Positions 27,642 through 36,103 are shown, numbered from the stretch's first letter. The stretch is DNA of 64,000 bases from Streptomyces sp. F63 (GCF_018070345.1 NZ_JAGPXX010000008.1:62001-126000); one strand, 5' to 3'. Numbers and translations: made by a program. The notes: generated from the letters alone by a model not told the origin.

Positions 27642-27847
27642 GCGTCACAGCGTCACCTGCGTCATCCAGGCGCCTGACCTGCGCATTTTGGGTGACGCAG
27701 AGCGCCTTGGGTGCGTCACCGGTGACGCAGGCTGTTCGTCACCGGTGACGCGGGTGACGCGGTGTGACGCAGCCGGGGGCCGTCTGCGTCACGCCTGTAT
27801 GCGCAGGTCACGCACCGTTTTCGGGGCCGCCGTGACGCAGGTGACGC
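27642..27847. repeat. TGACGC iteron cluster (candidate origin or repressor operator)
   Basis: About twelve copies of TGACGC or its complement GCGTCA occur within 206 nt (for example 27650, 27659, 27693, 27713, 27723, 27746, 27755, 27765, 27786, 27833, 27842), often as GTGACGCAG or the palindrome GCGTCACCGGTGACGC. The cluster lies between xis and the replication genes and is followed by an A-rich patch (taggaaaaaaga). This suits a replication origin or multi-site operator. Confidence 0.72.
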
Positions 27848-27960
27848 AGCGGTTCCCTACTTAGGAAAAAAGAGGGGCGTCTGTAGTGGTCGGGGTGCGG
27901 CTCAGGACGTGAAGAGGGAGCCGCTTCGCGGCGCGACCTCGCAGGGCGGCGCCGCCGCCG

Positions 27961-28006
27961 AACAGCAAGAGGAGCACGCCCGGCCGGTGGTGCTCCTCTT
28001 CCTGTT
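27961..28006. terminator. Terminator of the replication operon
   Basis: AACAGcAAGAGGAGCAC (27961-27977) pairs with GTGCTCCTCTTcCTGTT (27990-28006) over a 12-nt loop. It lies 17 nt beyond the stop of the minus-strand ATPase gene. Confidence 0.8.
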
Positions 28007-28022
28007 CAACCCGGGCGGCCGG

Positions 28023-29495
28023 TCAGAACGCCTGTTGCTCGTGCGGGGCCGGCCCGGGCGCGCGGGTCATTTCGAGGTAGCGGCCCTCTCTGGTGCGGCC
28101 CGAGTCGATGAGGACGCCCCGGGCGGCCAGCGTGGGCTGGAGGCGCTTGAGGCGGTCTGAGAGGACTTTTCCGGTGGTCGGCCATCCTTTGGGCAGGGGG
28201 CGGAAGTCCTCGCCCGTGTAGAGGCGGCTGAGGCAGTGCAGCCACTCGGTGGAGGTCATCCGCTGCTCCGCGCCCGGTTCGAGGTCCGAGGCGTGCCGCA
28301 GGACGGTCTGCGCGAGCAGGTCGCCCTCGATGACGTCGTCGTTGAGGTCGTCCAGGCTGCGCCGGTAGGCGGCGAGAGCTCCCAGACCGGTGGCGGCGTC
28401 GAGTTGCGCGCACAGGTGCGCGAAGTCCGCCATCCGCAGGTCGGTGGGGGTCTCCGCCTTCACCGCGCGGACCTTGACCGTCAGGTCCAGGAGCGAGCCG
28501 AGGACGACGGGCAGCGCTTCCGCGTACTCCGCCCACAGCTCCGCCTCGGTACGCCGCACCCGGGGCCGCTCCAGCCGCAGGGGCAGGAGCCGTTCGGCCA
28601 GGTCGGGGCGGATCACGCCGACGTCGATACCGGTCAGGAGCAGGGGGCGGCGGTAGCGGGCACGGAAGACGTCCCCATCGGTGAACAGAGCGCGCTTGAC
28701 GTTCTCCGCCCCGGTGACGATGCAGCACATCGCATCGGACAGGTCCGGGGTCATGTGGCTCAGGTTGTCCAACGCGGTGACCCATCCGGCCGCGACGGCG
28801 GCGATCAGGTTCTCCTCATCCTTCGGGGCCCGGCGCAGATCGCCGCTCATGCCCTCGACAATCCGCACCAGCATCCGCCCGCCGGTGGACTTCCCCGAGC
28901 CCTGAGGGCCGGTGAGGAAGGGAGCGGGAACGGGCACGGACGGCCCGAGACAGCCGATCAGCCACGCGAGAGCCAGGCACTTGGTCTCGGCACTGGCGAA
29001 GTTGCACAGCCTCAGCAACAGGTCGATGCCCTTGCCGTCGGTGTCCTTGGCCGGCAGGGGCAGTTCCCCGGTGAGCTGGGTGCGCCGCCAGCACACCTCA
29101 CGCGGGTCGGGAGTGACGATGTCCCAGCCGGTGGGGTGGATACGGACCGACTGCCCGTCGGCGCGCCCGAGGTCCAGCCACGTGGCCCCGTCGCATCCGG
29201 GCGCCACGCGGATATGGACCGGTTGTACGTCCTCGGTCAGTGCGAGGGCTTCGATCAGGTCCAGGGCTTCCTTGAGCGCGGTGCCGTTGAACACGCCTAC
29301 TCCGTCGCGGAAGAGTCCGACCATGAGTTCCTGCCGGTGGCTGCCGGTCGTGCCCTGGGAGCGGATCGGGCGGGCCACGGGGTGGCCGTTCTTCTGCGCG
29401 TACACGGTCCCATCCGCGGTGCGGAAGTACCGGAAGTGGGCTTGCGCGTAGTCGGTGATGAGCTCACGCGCCGGGGTCTTGTCGTCATCGGACAT
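28023..29495 (-). CDS. Replication-associated ATPase (phage/plasmid primase-helicase-like)
   Basis: This 490-aa protein has a Walker A motif FLTGPQGSGKST (about residues 193-204) and a Walker B-like ALDNLSHM about 45 residues later, in the style of SF3/AAA+ helicases of phage and plasmid primases. The N-terminal 150 residues resemble the linker regions of these proteins. The C-terminal 100 residues (TEWLHCLSRLYTGEDFRP, LKRLQPTLAARGVLI) look winged-helix. Its ATG lies three bases past the stop of the prim-pol gene, implying translational coupling. Together they replace RepSA-type rolling-circle initiators and define a prim-pol AICE. Confidence 0.85.
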   Translation of the reverse strand: MSDDDKTPARELITDYAQAHFRYFRTADGTVYAQKNGHPVARPIRSQGTTGSHRQELMVGLFRDGVGVFNGTALKEALDLIEALALTEDVQPVHIRVAPGCDGATWLDLGRADGQSVRIHPTGWDIVTPDPREVCWRRTQLTGELPLPAKDTDGKGIDLLLRLCNFASAETKCLALAWLIGCLGPSVPVPAPFLTGPQGSGKSTGGRMLVRIVEGMSGDLRRAPKDEENLIAAVAAGWVTALDNLSHMTPDLSDAMCCIVTGAENVKRALFTDGDVFRARYRRPLLLTGIDVGVIRPDLAERLLPLRLERPRVRRTEAELWAEYAEALPVVLGSLLDLTVKVRAVKAETPTDLRMADFAHLCAQLDAATGLGALAAYRRSLDDLNDDVIEGDLLAQTVLRHASDLEPGAEQRMTSTEWLHCLSRLYTGEDFRPLPKGWPTTGKVLSDRLKRLQPTLAARGVLIDSGRTREGRYLEMTRAPGPAPHEQQAF

Positions 29496-29498
29496 GGG

Positions 29499-30359
29499 TC
29501 ACAGTCCCAACCTGGTGCGGGCGTTCGTCCACGCATCTGCGCAGTGCCGAGGCGATTCGCCCTTGGCCTGCGCAGCGGTGAACAGCCGGGTCATATGGGC
29601 GTCGGTGAGGCAGCCGCACCGGCCATGCGTGGACAGCACGGCCAGGAACGTGCGGTAAGCGGTGGCGTGGACCGCGCTGCGAGCCTCGGTGATGCGCTGC
29701 TCCGCCATGGCGATGCCACGCTCCAAGTAGGCGGGCGTGCGGTGAGGGCACTCCCCGACTCCTGCGGGCACGGCGACGGCGTGCGGCACCGGCCGGACCA
29801 GGGAAGGCTCCTTCACCGTGAGGGCGCGGACGGTGTCCGGCAGGACGGTCATGGTGCCGGTGCCGGGCCCGAGATAGCGGGCGTAGGACATGGTCGACTT
29901 GATGTCGACGCCGGGCCGGACCGCGTTGGCCGACCGCATGGTGCCCCGGTAGATCCAGTGCTCTCCGCGCGTCGTCTCCACGGTCCGCGTGCCGGGCAGG
30001 GCCTCGCGGGCCCAGTTGACGGCCGCCGCGTCGTCCAGGTCCACCACGGTCAGCCCGGCGGCGCCGGGGTGGTAGGCGACGGTCACGGCCCGCCGCCATG
30101 CGGCCATCCACGCCGGGGATGAGAGCACGGCCGGGTCGGTGGTGGCGGCGGCCCACCCGTGGCACGGGGCCGGGCACCGGCACGGGCCCACACTCTTCAT
30201 GTTCGGCCGACCGCCGCACACGTTGCGCGCGCATGCACGGCAGTTGCCGAACGGCACCTTTCCGGCCCGCAGCGGCAGCACCGGCACCCCGGCGTCCGTC
30301 AGGTCTAGCGCCGTTCGCAGGTGGTCCGGTACTCGCCGGACGGGGGCAGGTTGGGTCAT
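29499..30359 (-). CDS. Bifunctional DNA primase/polymerase (prim-pol) protein
   Basis: A 286-aa archaeo-eukaryotic primase-like protein. ALDLTDAGVPVLPLRAGKVPFG is followed by a Cys-rich zinc-knuckle-like insert (CRACARNVCGG, CRCPAPCHGW), the LTVVDLDDAAAVNWA segment with catalytic acidic residues, and TTRGEHWIYRGTM, all typical of the prim-pol domain. The C-terminal helical region continues from ERGIAMAEQRI. ATG 30359 has AAGGAGG, fixing the start; the longer frame to 31061 is shadow. It begins the replication operon with the ATPase downstream. Confidence 0.88.
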   Translation of the reverse strand: MTQPAPVRRVPDHLRTALDLTDAGVPVLPLRAGKVPFGNCRACARNVCGGRPNMKSVGPCRCPAPCHGWAAATTDPAVLSSPAWMAAWRRAVTVAYHPGAAGLTVVDLDDAAAVNWAREALPGTRTVETTRGEHWIYRGTMRSANAVRPGVDIKSTMSYARYLGPGTGTMTVLPDTVRALTVKEPSLVRPVPHAVAVPAGVGECPHRTPAYLERGIAMAEQRITEARSAVHATAYRTFLAVLSTHGRCGCLTDAHMTRLFTAAQAKGESPRHCADAWTNARTRLGL

Positions 30360-30400
30360 GCTGGGAGACCTCCTTGCGTCTCTGTTCGGGATGAGGGGAG

Positions 30401-30443
30401 CCGGAGCGACCGCGTGTCTTTGCGAGAGGTGCGGTCGCTCCGG
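30401..30443. terminator. Perfect 13-bp stem-loop between tra and rep operons
   Basis: CCGGAGCGACCGC (30401-30413) and GCGGTCGCTCCGG (30431-30443) are fully complementary with a 17-nt loop. On the minus strand it lies after the translocase gene and before the prim-pol ribosome site, so it probably ends the transfer transcript or controls read-through into replication genes. Confidence 0.68.
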
Positions 30444-30552
30444 GCGGGTCATCGGCCCGTTGGGCGCGAGTCGGTAGGGGTGGACGGGAACAGTGATCGA
30501 ACCTCCGTCCGGGGCCCGTAGGGAGACGTGCGGATATGAGCCCGTGCCCCCT

Positions 30553-30695
30553 CTACGGGCCGCTACTTCGCAGGTCAGGGCCCCTCTACCGGGGGTTCTA
30601 CCGGGGTAGCGGTCCCCCGTTACGTGTGGGGGTGCGGTAGACCCCCGGGCGGTGGGGGTCAGGTAGCGGGCCGGGTAGTGGCGGCGGGCTCTACC
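30553..30695. other. Candidate clt locus: CTACC/GGTAG repeat cluster next to traB
   Basis: Nine CTAC(C)/(G)GTAG elements (30553, 30563, 30586, 30598, 30605, 30636, 30662, 30674, 30691), several extended to CTCTACCGGGG, cluster at the 3' end of the FtsK-like gene. In Streptomyces conjugation TraB's C-terminal winged helix binds short repeats in a clt region beside traB. The position and repeated structure fit, but the repeat sequence differs from those I recall. Confidence 0.5.
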
Positions 30696-32863
30696 GGGGT
30701 GGTTCGGGCGGCGAGGAGAAGTTCCTCGGGGACGGCGGCTTCGAGGTCGGAGATGCGGTATCCGGCCCGGTTGACGCCCTTGATCTTGACCTGCTTGGTG
30801 GTGCGTTCGACTCCGGCGGCTTCCAGGGCGGCGGCGAGCTTGTCCGCGTCCCAGTCGCCGTAGCGGTTTTCGTCGGCGTTGACGAGCCGGGCCAGCAGGT
30901 CGGCGGTGTGCATGCGGTCGGTGTGCCGCATGGCGTCCAGCGCGTCGGAGAGCACGGGCGCGATGGTGTACCCGGCGGCGTCGGCGGCGGCGGTCACGTC
31001 GCCGACCGCGTCGCCGGAGAGCTGCCCGACAGCTTCCCGCAGGGCGCGGCCCTTGAGGCACATCGTGTTGAACTCCACCGTTTCCAGCAGGTCGTTCTTC
31101 ACCGTGGCGAAGGACGCTGGACCGGTGACCAGGACGGTGACGCCCTTGTGGTCCTCCGACAGCAGGGAGGCGTCAGCGCCCATCGCAGCCTTGCCCGCAC
31201 CGAGCACCATGTCGGAGCTGGTCTTGTCGGTGACCTGCGTACAGGAGCGGATGGTGATGATCTCCCGCAGCTTGGTCGGCACGGACTTGGCGTCAGGCCG
31301 CTGGGAGGCGTAGTTGGAGATGAACCCGGCGGCCGGCCCGCGCCGGGCGATGCGTCCGAGGTCGTCCACGACCGCCTCACGTTCCTTGTCGTCCATCGCC
31401 AGGAACGCTTCCTGCAGTTCATCGACGGTGAGGAAGACGAAGGGGAGCTGGTACTTCTCCACGATCGCCGGGGTCAGCTTGCCCTCGGGGCAGATGGAGG
31501 TGGGCAACGTGCGGAACAGAGCGAACCGCCGTTCCATCTCCGCCAGCAGCTCCTTGAGCATGGCCTTGAACGCCTCGATCGCGTCCTGTTCGGCGCCGAG
31601 CACCAGGCGGTGGGCGACGTGCCGCATGCCCATCCAGTCCTGGCCGCCCTTGAAGTCGGCCACGTAGTGCCGGACCCAGGGGTCCAGCAGCCCGGCCGCG
31701 GTCATCAGCCGCTGGGTGAAGGTCTTCCCCCGCCGTGGCAGGCCGCCGAAGAACATCGACTGCCACACCACGGGGACGGTCACCCGGTTGCCGCGGGCGT
31801 CCTGCCCGAAGGGGATCGGGTCCCAGATGGAGAAGCGCTCCATCTTCGCCAACGGGGAGGGCACCGGAGGGGCGAGGTAGGGGTCGTCGTCGGCCACCCA
31901 CATCGACACTCGACCGGCGTTGCCGCCCTTGGCGGCCCGCACTCGCGACATGATCACCTGGATTTCGTCCACCCCGAGTTCCTGGGCGAGGACTTCTCGC
32001 TTGGCCAGCACATCGGAGGCGGTCTTGCCGCCGCCGCGGGGCATGTCGAAGACGACCGCCCACCCCTTGCCGTCGCGGACCGGGCCCATCACGCAGGTGA
32101 CCTTGGGTCCCTCGTCCTCGCCCTTGCCGGCCTTGAGGAGACCGGCGGCCCGCAGGGCGTCGTTGAGCTGCTGCGCGGACATGTCGATCCGCAGCGGCGG
32201 CGCCGCGGCGTCCAGGAACGGCACGTGCTCCCGCTTGCCAATCACAGCCAGGATGCCCAGCAGCACCGCAGCGGTGGAGATGAGCACGGGCGCCGTCGCG
32301 ACGCTCAGGGCCATGCCACCGGCCGCCGCGACGGCGACCGCAGAGCCGAACCGCCACCGGCGCGCTTCGGTCCGCGCCCGGTGCGCGGCCTGGTGCGCCA
32401 GCGCCACCTCCGGGCTCTCCCCCGCCCTGGCCTTCTCCCGCAAGGACTTGACGGTCAGAGTGTGGTCGGCCGCCGAAAGCACCGGCCACAGCCGGGTACC
32501 GGCCCGCCAGGCGCCGCGCCCGGCCAGGACCAGGGTCCGGGCGCCATATTTCGGCAGCCGGATGGAGTGGTAGCGGGCGTGGTAGCCGGACAGCCTGACC
32601 AGGGCTCCGGCGTTCGCCCGCAAGGTGGCCGGGGTCCGCAGCCAGGCGGGCAGCACCGGCTCATCGGGCACGGTAAGCCAGTCGGCCAGCGGATTGTCGG
32701 GGCGGTCCACCGCTTCCCCAGCGGACGCCGGAGCCCGGTCGGCCGGGGCAGCGGGCTCCTTGACCAGCCGCACGGCCGGACGGCCGGGCCGGTGGTCATC
32801 GAGTCGGTGAACGGTGGCAGCCGTGGAGGCGGTGGGCTGCTCCTGGGGGACAGTTTCCGTCAT
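30659..32863 (-). CDS. traB: FtsK/SpoIIIE-type conjugative DNA translocase
   Basis: This 734-aa hexameric ATPase would move double-stranded DNA between mycelial compartments. Residues 1-220 include a hydrophobic membrane segment (SAVAVAAAGGMALSVATAPVLISTAAVLLGILAVIG, in pieces). The motor domain carries a Walker A-like GGLPRRGKTF near 373-381 and the Walker B segment LPFVFLTVDELQEAF. The C-terminus (HTADLLARLVNADENRYGDWDADKL onward) is a gamma-like winged helix that would recognise clt repeats. ATG 32863 follows AGGAGA. It is the last gene of the transfer operon starting at 36518. Confidence 0.92.
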   Translation of the reverse strand: MTETVPQEQPTASTAATVHRLDDHRPGRPAVRLVKEPAAPADRAPASAGEAVDRPDNPLADWLTVPDEPVLPAWLRTPATLRANAGALVRLSGYHARYHSIRLPKYGARTLVLAGRGAWRAGTRLWPVLSAADHTLTVKSLREKARAGESPEVALAHQAAHRARTEARRWRFGSAVAVAAAGGMALSVATAPVLISTAAVLLGILAVIGKREHVPFLDAAAPPLRIDMSAQQLNDALRAAGLLKAGKGEDEGPKVTCVMGPVRDGKGWAVVFDMPRGGGKTASDVLAKREVLAQELGVDEIQVIMSRVRAAKGGNAGRVSMWVADDDPYLAPPVPSPLAKMERFSIWDPIPFGQDARGNRVTVPVVWQSMFFGGLPRRGKTFTQRLMTAAGLLDPWVRHYVADFKGGQDWMGMRHVAHRLVLGAEQDAIEAFKAMLKELLAEMERRFALFRTLPTSICPEGKLTPAIVEKYQLPFVFLTVDELQEAFLAMDDKEREAVVDDLGRIARRGPAAGFISNYASQRPDAKSVPTKLREIITIRSCTQVTDKTSSDMVLGAGKAAMGADASLLSEDHKGVTVLVTGPASFATVKNDLLETVEFNTMCLKGRALREAVGQLSGDAVGDVTAAADAAGYTIAPVLSDALDAMRHTDRMHTADLLARLVNADENRYGDWDADKLAAALEAAGVERTTKQVKIKGVNRAGYRISDLEAAVPEELLLAARTTPVEPAATTRPAT

Positions 32864-32952
32864 GCTGGCTCTCTCCTGTGTTCGTGATGGGGCACAGCGA
32901 GGCCCGGGGCGGGCGTCTTGCCTGGCAGCTGTGCCGCCCGCCCCGGGGGTCT

Positions 32953-33276
32953 CTACCTGCGTGCGGCTCGCTCGGCGCGGCGCAGCCGGTCCTCGGCGGC
33001 CTTCCGGGCCTGCTTCGCGGCGGCACGGCCAGGTCGGGCGGCGCACCGCTCGGCGACGCGCGCGGCGGCCAGTTCTTCCTTCGCGGCCTCCAGCTCCCGT
33101 CCCATGGCGAGCCGTTCGCGCAGGGCTCGCTCCTCCGCGGCGGCGTCGATGCGGTCAATCTCGGCGTTGAGCCGCGGGCTCACGGCGTCGGCTACGGCCT
33201 GCTTGGTGGTGCGGGCCAGCAGCACGGCCCGGCGGCGGCGCTCGGCCGGGGTGTAGGTGCGTTCGGGCAGCGGCAT
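32953..33276 (-). CDS. Coiled-coil basic protein of the transfer operon
   Basis: This 107-aa protein is almost entirely charged and helical (ERRRRAVLLARTTKQAV, then EERALRERLAMGRELEAAKEELAAARVAER), predicting a coiled coil with a basic C-terminal end. It has no membrane segment. Its ATG is three bases past the stop of the preceding 68-aa gene, so it is translated in sequence. Small genes of this type accompany traB in AICEs; no function is known. Confidence 0.72.
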   Translation of the reverse strand: MPLPERTYTPAERRRRAVLLARTTKQAVADAVSPRLNAEIDRIDAAAEERALRERLAMGRELEAAKEELAAARVAERCAARPGRAAAKQARKAAEDRLRRAERAARR

Positions 33277-33279
33277 CGG

Positions 33280-33486
33280 TCAGCGCTCCTGCGGGGCGGT
33301 GGCGAGCCGCGCCCAGACGTCGGCGGCGCGCAGCAGCTCGTCGCGGCGGTAGCGCTCTGAGGGCAGTTCGGCCTTGAGCAGCAGCGCGGCGGCCTTCGCC
33401 CGGAAGTCGGCGGGGGTGAGGTCCCGCAGCTGGCGGCCGGTCATGTCCTGGAGGTCGAGGCCGGTGGGCAGTTGGTGGCGGTCCAT
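33280..33486 (-). CDS. Small transfer-operon protein (68 aa)
   Basis: MDRHQLPTGLDLQDMTGRQLRDLTPADFRAKAAALLLKAE and the rest form a short helical, charged protein without membrane segments or cysteines. ATG 33486 is preceded by GAGAGGA. It sits between two other small genes in the same operon. Function unknown. Confidence 0.72.
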   Translation of the reverse strand: MDRHQLPTGLDLQDMTGRQLRDLTPADFRAKAAALLLKAELPSERYRRDELLRAADVWARLATAPQER

Positions 33487-33568
33487 GGGTGTCCTCTCGG
33501 TGGTGGGTCCGGGGCTGTCCCGGCTCCCCGCCCGCCCCGGTGGTGGCCCGGGGCGGACAGGCAGCCGG

Positions 33569-33769
33569 TCAGCGCTTGGTGCCGCCGTGCCACCGCGAGA
33601 CCTTGGCGGCGGCCTCGTTGGCGGCGCGGTTGAGCCGCTGGTACTCGGGGGTCTCCTCGCGGATGCCGGCCTTGAACTCGCGGTCGCTGTTCTCGTTGAG
33701 CGCCCGGTCCGCGGCACGCAGCGCGGCGATGTCGGCCTTTTCCTCGGGAGTCTTCTTGAACAGGCCCAT
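33569..33769 (-). CDS. Small transfer-operon protein (66 aa)
   Basis: MGLFKKTPEEKADIAALRAAD begins a 66-aa basic helical protein ending SRWHGGTKR. The ribosome site GAGGAG lies directly before ATG 33769. The MGLFKK start is common among small proteins beside spd genes in Streptomyces elements. Function unknown. Confidence 0.75.
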   Translation of the reverse strand: MGLFKKTPEEKADIAALRAADRALNENSDREFKAGIREETPEYQRLNRAANEAAAKVSRWHGGTKR

Positions 33770-33852
33770 GGCGAGCTCCTCTCGGGTTGTGGTCCGGGCT
33801 GTCCCGGCTCCCCACGGCCCCGGGCTCGGTGTCCCGGGACCGCAGGCAGCTG

Positions 33853-34224
33853 TCAGCCCTTCCGGCGCTTGAGGTTCTTCGCGGCCTGCGTGCCTTCCGG
33901 TCCGCCGACCGCGCGGACGACGGAGACGACCGTCCAGCCGACGACGGCGACCACCAGGGCGGTGACGGCGAGCGTGACCGCCATCGAGGCCAGGGCGGCG
34001 GTCAGCAGCGGGCCGAAGACGACCGCCCCCGCGACCGCTCCGGCGCCGATGCCGGCCCCGAGCGCGACCCGCTGCACCGTGCGGTCCGGCGGGGCCTGGT
34101 GGACGTGGACGACCTGCGGCACGGGCGTGCCCTGCTGTTCCACGGGGAGCGGCTGCGGGCGGTGCACCGGCAGGTTCTCCGGCGAGTAGCAGCCGCATCC
34201 GGCGTGGTGGACGTGCTCGTTCAT
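33853..34224 (-). CDS. Small membrane protein with Cys/His-rich N-terminus (Spd-like)
   Basis: A 123-aa protein. The N-terminal segment MNEHVHHAGCGCYSPEN is rich in His and Cys, followed by a Pro-rich stretch and two transmembrane helices (GAGIGAGAVAGAVVFGPLLT and SMAVTLAVTALVVAVVGWTV), ending in a basic tail KNLKRRKG. Similar Spd proteins associate with TraB and help plasmid spread through the mycelium. Its ATG overlaps the stop of the Cys-rich gene (ATGA). Confidence 0.78.
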   Translation of the reverse strand: MNEHVHHAGCGCYSPENLPVHRPQPLPVEQQGTPVPQVVHVHQAPPDRTVQRVALGAGIGAGAVAGAVVFGPLLTAALASMAVTLAVTALVVAVVGWTVVSVVRAVGGPEGTQAAKNLKRRKG

Positions 34225-34421
34225 GAGTCCTCGCATTCGCAGAGACAGCCGGTGCCTGCGCAGCGGCCGCAGTCCTGGCAGGTGTCGCAGGTCCGGCAGT
34301 GGTGGCAGCCGCGCGGCACGGGCGGCCAGCACCGGCAGCCGCGGGTGGGCTGCCACGGGTCGGGGGAGCCGAAGATGCCGACCGGGGCGGCGGCCCGCTT
34401 CGGGGCACGGCGGGCCGTCAC
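34221..34421 (-). CDS. Cys-rich zinc-knuckle-like small protein (66 aa)
   Basis: The C-terminal half of this 66-aa protein has about a dozen cysteines and two histidines in closely spaced CxxC pairs (CHHCRTCDTCQDCGRCAGTG, then CLCECED), indicating a compact multi-zinc fold. GTG 34421 has AGGAGG upstream. Its stop overlaps the next ATG by four bases and its GTG overlaps the previous stop, so it is in a chain of coupled genes. Possibly a DNA- or protein-binding accessory of transfer. Confidence 0.78.
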   Translation of the reverse strand: MTARRAPKRAAAPVGIFGSPDPWQPTRGCRCWPPVPRGCHHCRTCDTCQDCGRCAGTGCLCECEDS

Positions 34422-34603
34422 CGGTCGGCCTCCTGGCCCCCGTCGACGATGTGCAGCAGCTCCGAGACGACGACCTCCAGTCGGCCGAGCATCCGGGCCA
34501 CGTCCCGCTCGCCGCTCGTCCACATGGCCTCGGAGGCGGCCAGGGCCTCCCGGGCCCGCTCCACCGTCCGGCGGTCGGAGTCGTCCAGCTCGATCCGGCT
34601 CAT
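34418..34603 (-). CDS. Small acidic coiled-coil protein (61 aa)
   Basis: MSRIELDDSDRRTVERAREAL begins a 61-aa acidic helical protein with LGRLEVVVSELLHIVDGG near its end. ATG 34603 overlaps the stop of the large Spd gene and its own stop overlaps the following GTG (GTGA), showing translational coupling. Function unknown. Confidence 0.75.
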   Translation of the reverse strand: MSRIELDDSDRRTVERAREALAASEAMWTSGERDVARMLGRLEVVVSELLHIVDGGQEADR

Positions 34604-35679
34604 GACCGGCCCCCCTCGTTCTCCTCGGGGGCCGGGCGGCGGCTTCGCACCACTTCCCGGCGTAGTTCCGTCGCCTGACGGCGGGACAGGCCGAGACCGT
34701 CGCGCAGGGAGTCGATGGTCACCGGGCGGCCGGTGTCCTTGACCGCCTGACGGTTCAACCGGCGGGCCGCCCGCCGCAGCTCGGCAGCGGTCATCCCGCC
34801 GGTCATCTCGGTGACCGGCTCGGTGACCACCTGACGGGCCGCCTCGGCGGGCACCGCAGCGGGCAGCTTCGCGGTCACATCCGGGTGCTCCAGCCGGTCC
34901 CACATCAGCGGCACCGGCGGCAGCTCGGCGACCGGCGGCATGACCGGCGGCACCGGCCCGTCGTCGGCCCGCTCCACGGTCACCGCGCCGTCCGCCTGGT
35001 CCTCGACGTCGACGGGCGCCGACAGCTCCCGGGCCGCGCCGAACATGTCGGCCAGGGCCGCGTCCGCACCGGCGGTCAGCCGCTCCCGCTGCACCGCCAC
35101 CAGGCGCTCGCCCAGCTCGGCGTCCCCGGTGCCGACCCGGCGGGCCAGCTTCCACGCGGCCAGCTCCGAGCGGCGCCGCATCTTCTCGTCCGGGTGGCCG
35201 GCCGCCCGCGCCCGGTGATAGGCGAGCCGCTGCACGGCCTCCGCGTTCCGCCGCTGCGCCTCGGCGTCGACACCGGTCCGGTACACGACGACGCGCCGGG
35301 CGAGGAAGCCCAAGCCCTCAGCGGCCACGCACATGCCCATCGGGGACACGCCGTAGATGACCGCTTCGGTGAGGTCGTCGGCAACGGCCAGGCCCACGGC
35401 GGAGGCCACCAGCGGCGCCAGCCACAGACCCGCCCGCACCGGGACGGGCGCGGACTGGCCCAGCAGCGTCACGCCGACCATGACCAGGGCCAGGACCAGC
35501 GTTGCGCCTTCACCGGCGGCCACCATGCCCGCGGCCGTGGCGGCCCGGCCGAACTCCGCCGTGATGTTGGTGAAGGTGCCCCATGCCCCGGCCGCGCCGG
35601 TGCCGAGCATCAGCACCCCGGCCACCGCCAGGACGGTGATCTGACCCCCGGTGAGCGGGGCCCGTGTCGTGTCAGTCAT
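34600..35679 (-). CDS. SpdB2-like spread protein with N-terminal membrane domain and C-terminal HTH
   Basis: The 359-aa protein has four hydrophobic segments in the first 130 residues (ITVLAVAGVLMLGTGAAGAW, AATAAGMVAAGEGATLVLAL, and two more), then a long charged helical middle (AYHRARAAGHPDEKMRRRSEL). The C-terminal segment TIDSLRDGLGLSRRQATELRREVVRS is probably a DNA-binding winged helix. This is the architecture of Streptomyces SpdB2-type proteins. The start is taken at MTDTTRAPL (35679), as the upstream gene ends at 35672. Confidence 0.82.
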   Translation of the reverse strand: MTDTTRAPLTGGQITVLAVAGVLMLGTGAAGAWGTFTNITAEFGRAATAAGMVAAGEGATLVLALVMVGVTLLGQSAPVPVRAGLWLAPLVASAVGLAVADDLTEAVIYGVSPMGMCVAAEGLGFLARRVVVYRTGVDAEAQRRNAEAVQRLAYHRARAAGHPDEKMRRRSELAAWKLARRVGTGDAELGERLVAVQRERLTAGADAALADMFGAARELSAPVDVEDQADGAVTVERADDGPVPPVMPPVAELPPVPLMWDRLEHPDVTAKLPAAVPAEAARQVVTEPVTEMTGGMTAAELRRAARRLNRQAVKDTGRPVTIDSLRDGLGLSRRQATELRREVVRSRRPAPEENEGGRS

Positions 35680-36103
35680 CGGGGGCCTCCTCGATGCGGT
35701 AGGCGCGGGCACACAGTGGGCAGCCGTCCGGGGCCCCCAGGACGGGCCGGGAGCCTCCGACCCACCCCGCGGCGGCCACGGCCAGGACGACGGCCGCGGG
35801 CTCCCACCGGCGGGCCAGCAGCAGCACGAAGCCGCCGACCAGCGCGACCAGGAGCACCGCGGGTTCGGCCATCACGTGATGCGCGGCCAGGAAGGCGCGG
35901 CGGACGGAACGGCGCAGAGCGGTCACCGGGGCACCCCCTGCGGCACGCGGGGTGCGGCGGGCCGCCTCGGCGTAGCCATCACGCGCCATCGCCTGGTAAG
36001 TGGGGCGCGTCTCGTGCTCCTGGCCGAGGCGGGCGGAGACACCGGCCAGGGTGTCGGCCCGCTGCTCCTCCTGACGCGCGGCACGGGGGATACGACGGCT
36101 CAT
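35672..36103 (-). CDS. Membrane protein with C-terminal CPLC motif (143 aa)
   Basis: A basic N-terminal half (MSRRIPRAARQEEQRADTLAG) precedes two transmembrane helices (AEPAVLLVALVGGFVLLLAR, AAVVLAVAAAGWVGGS) and a short tail GCPLCARAYRIEEAP with a CxxC. Its ATG overlaps the stop of the 49-aa gene and its 3' end overlaps the Spd gene by eight bases. Probably part of the same membrane transfer assembly. Confidence 0.78.
   Translation of the reverse strand: MSRRIPRAARQEEQRADTLAGVSARLGQEHETRPTYQAMARDGYAEAARRTPRAAGGAPVTALRRSVRRAFLAAHHVMAEPAVLLVALVGGFVLLLARRWEPAAVVLAVAAAGWVGGSRPVLGAPDGCPLCARAYRIEEAPDD

Noticed and set aside
27649..27847. CRISPR array from the repeated GTGACGCAG words
   Set aside because: Repeats are only 6-9 bp, occur in both orientations and have irregular spacing; no cas genes are nearby.
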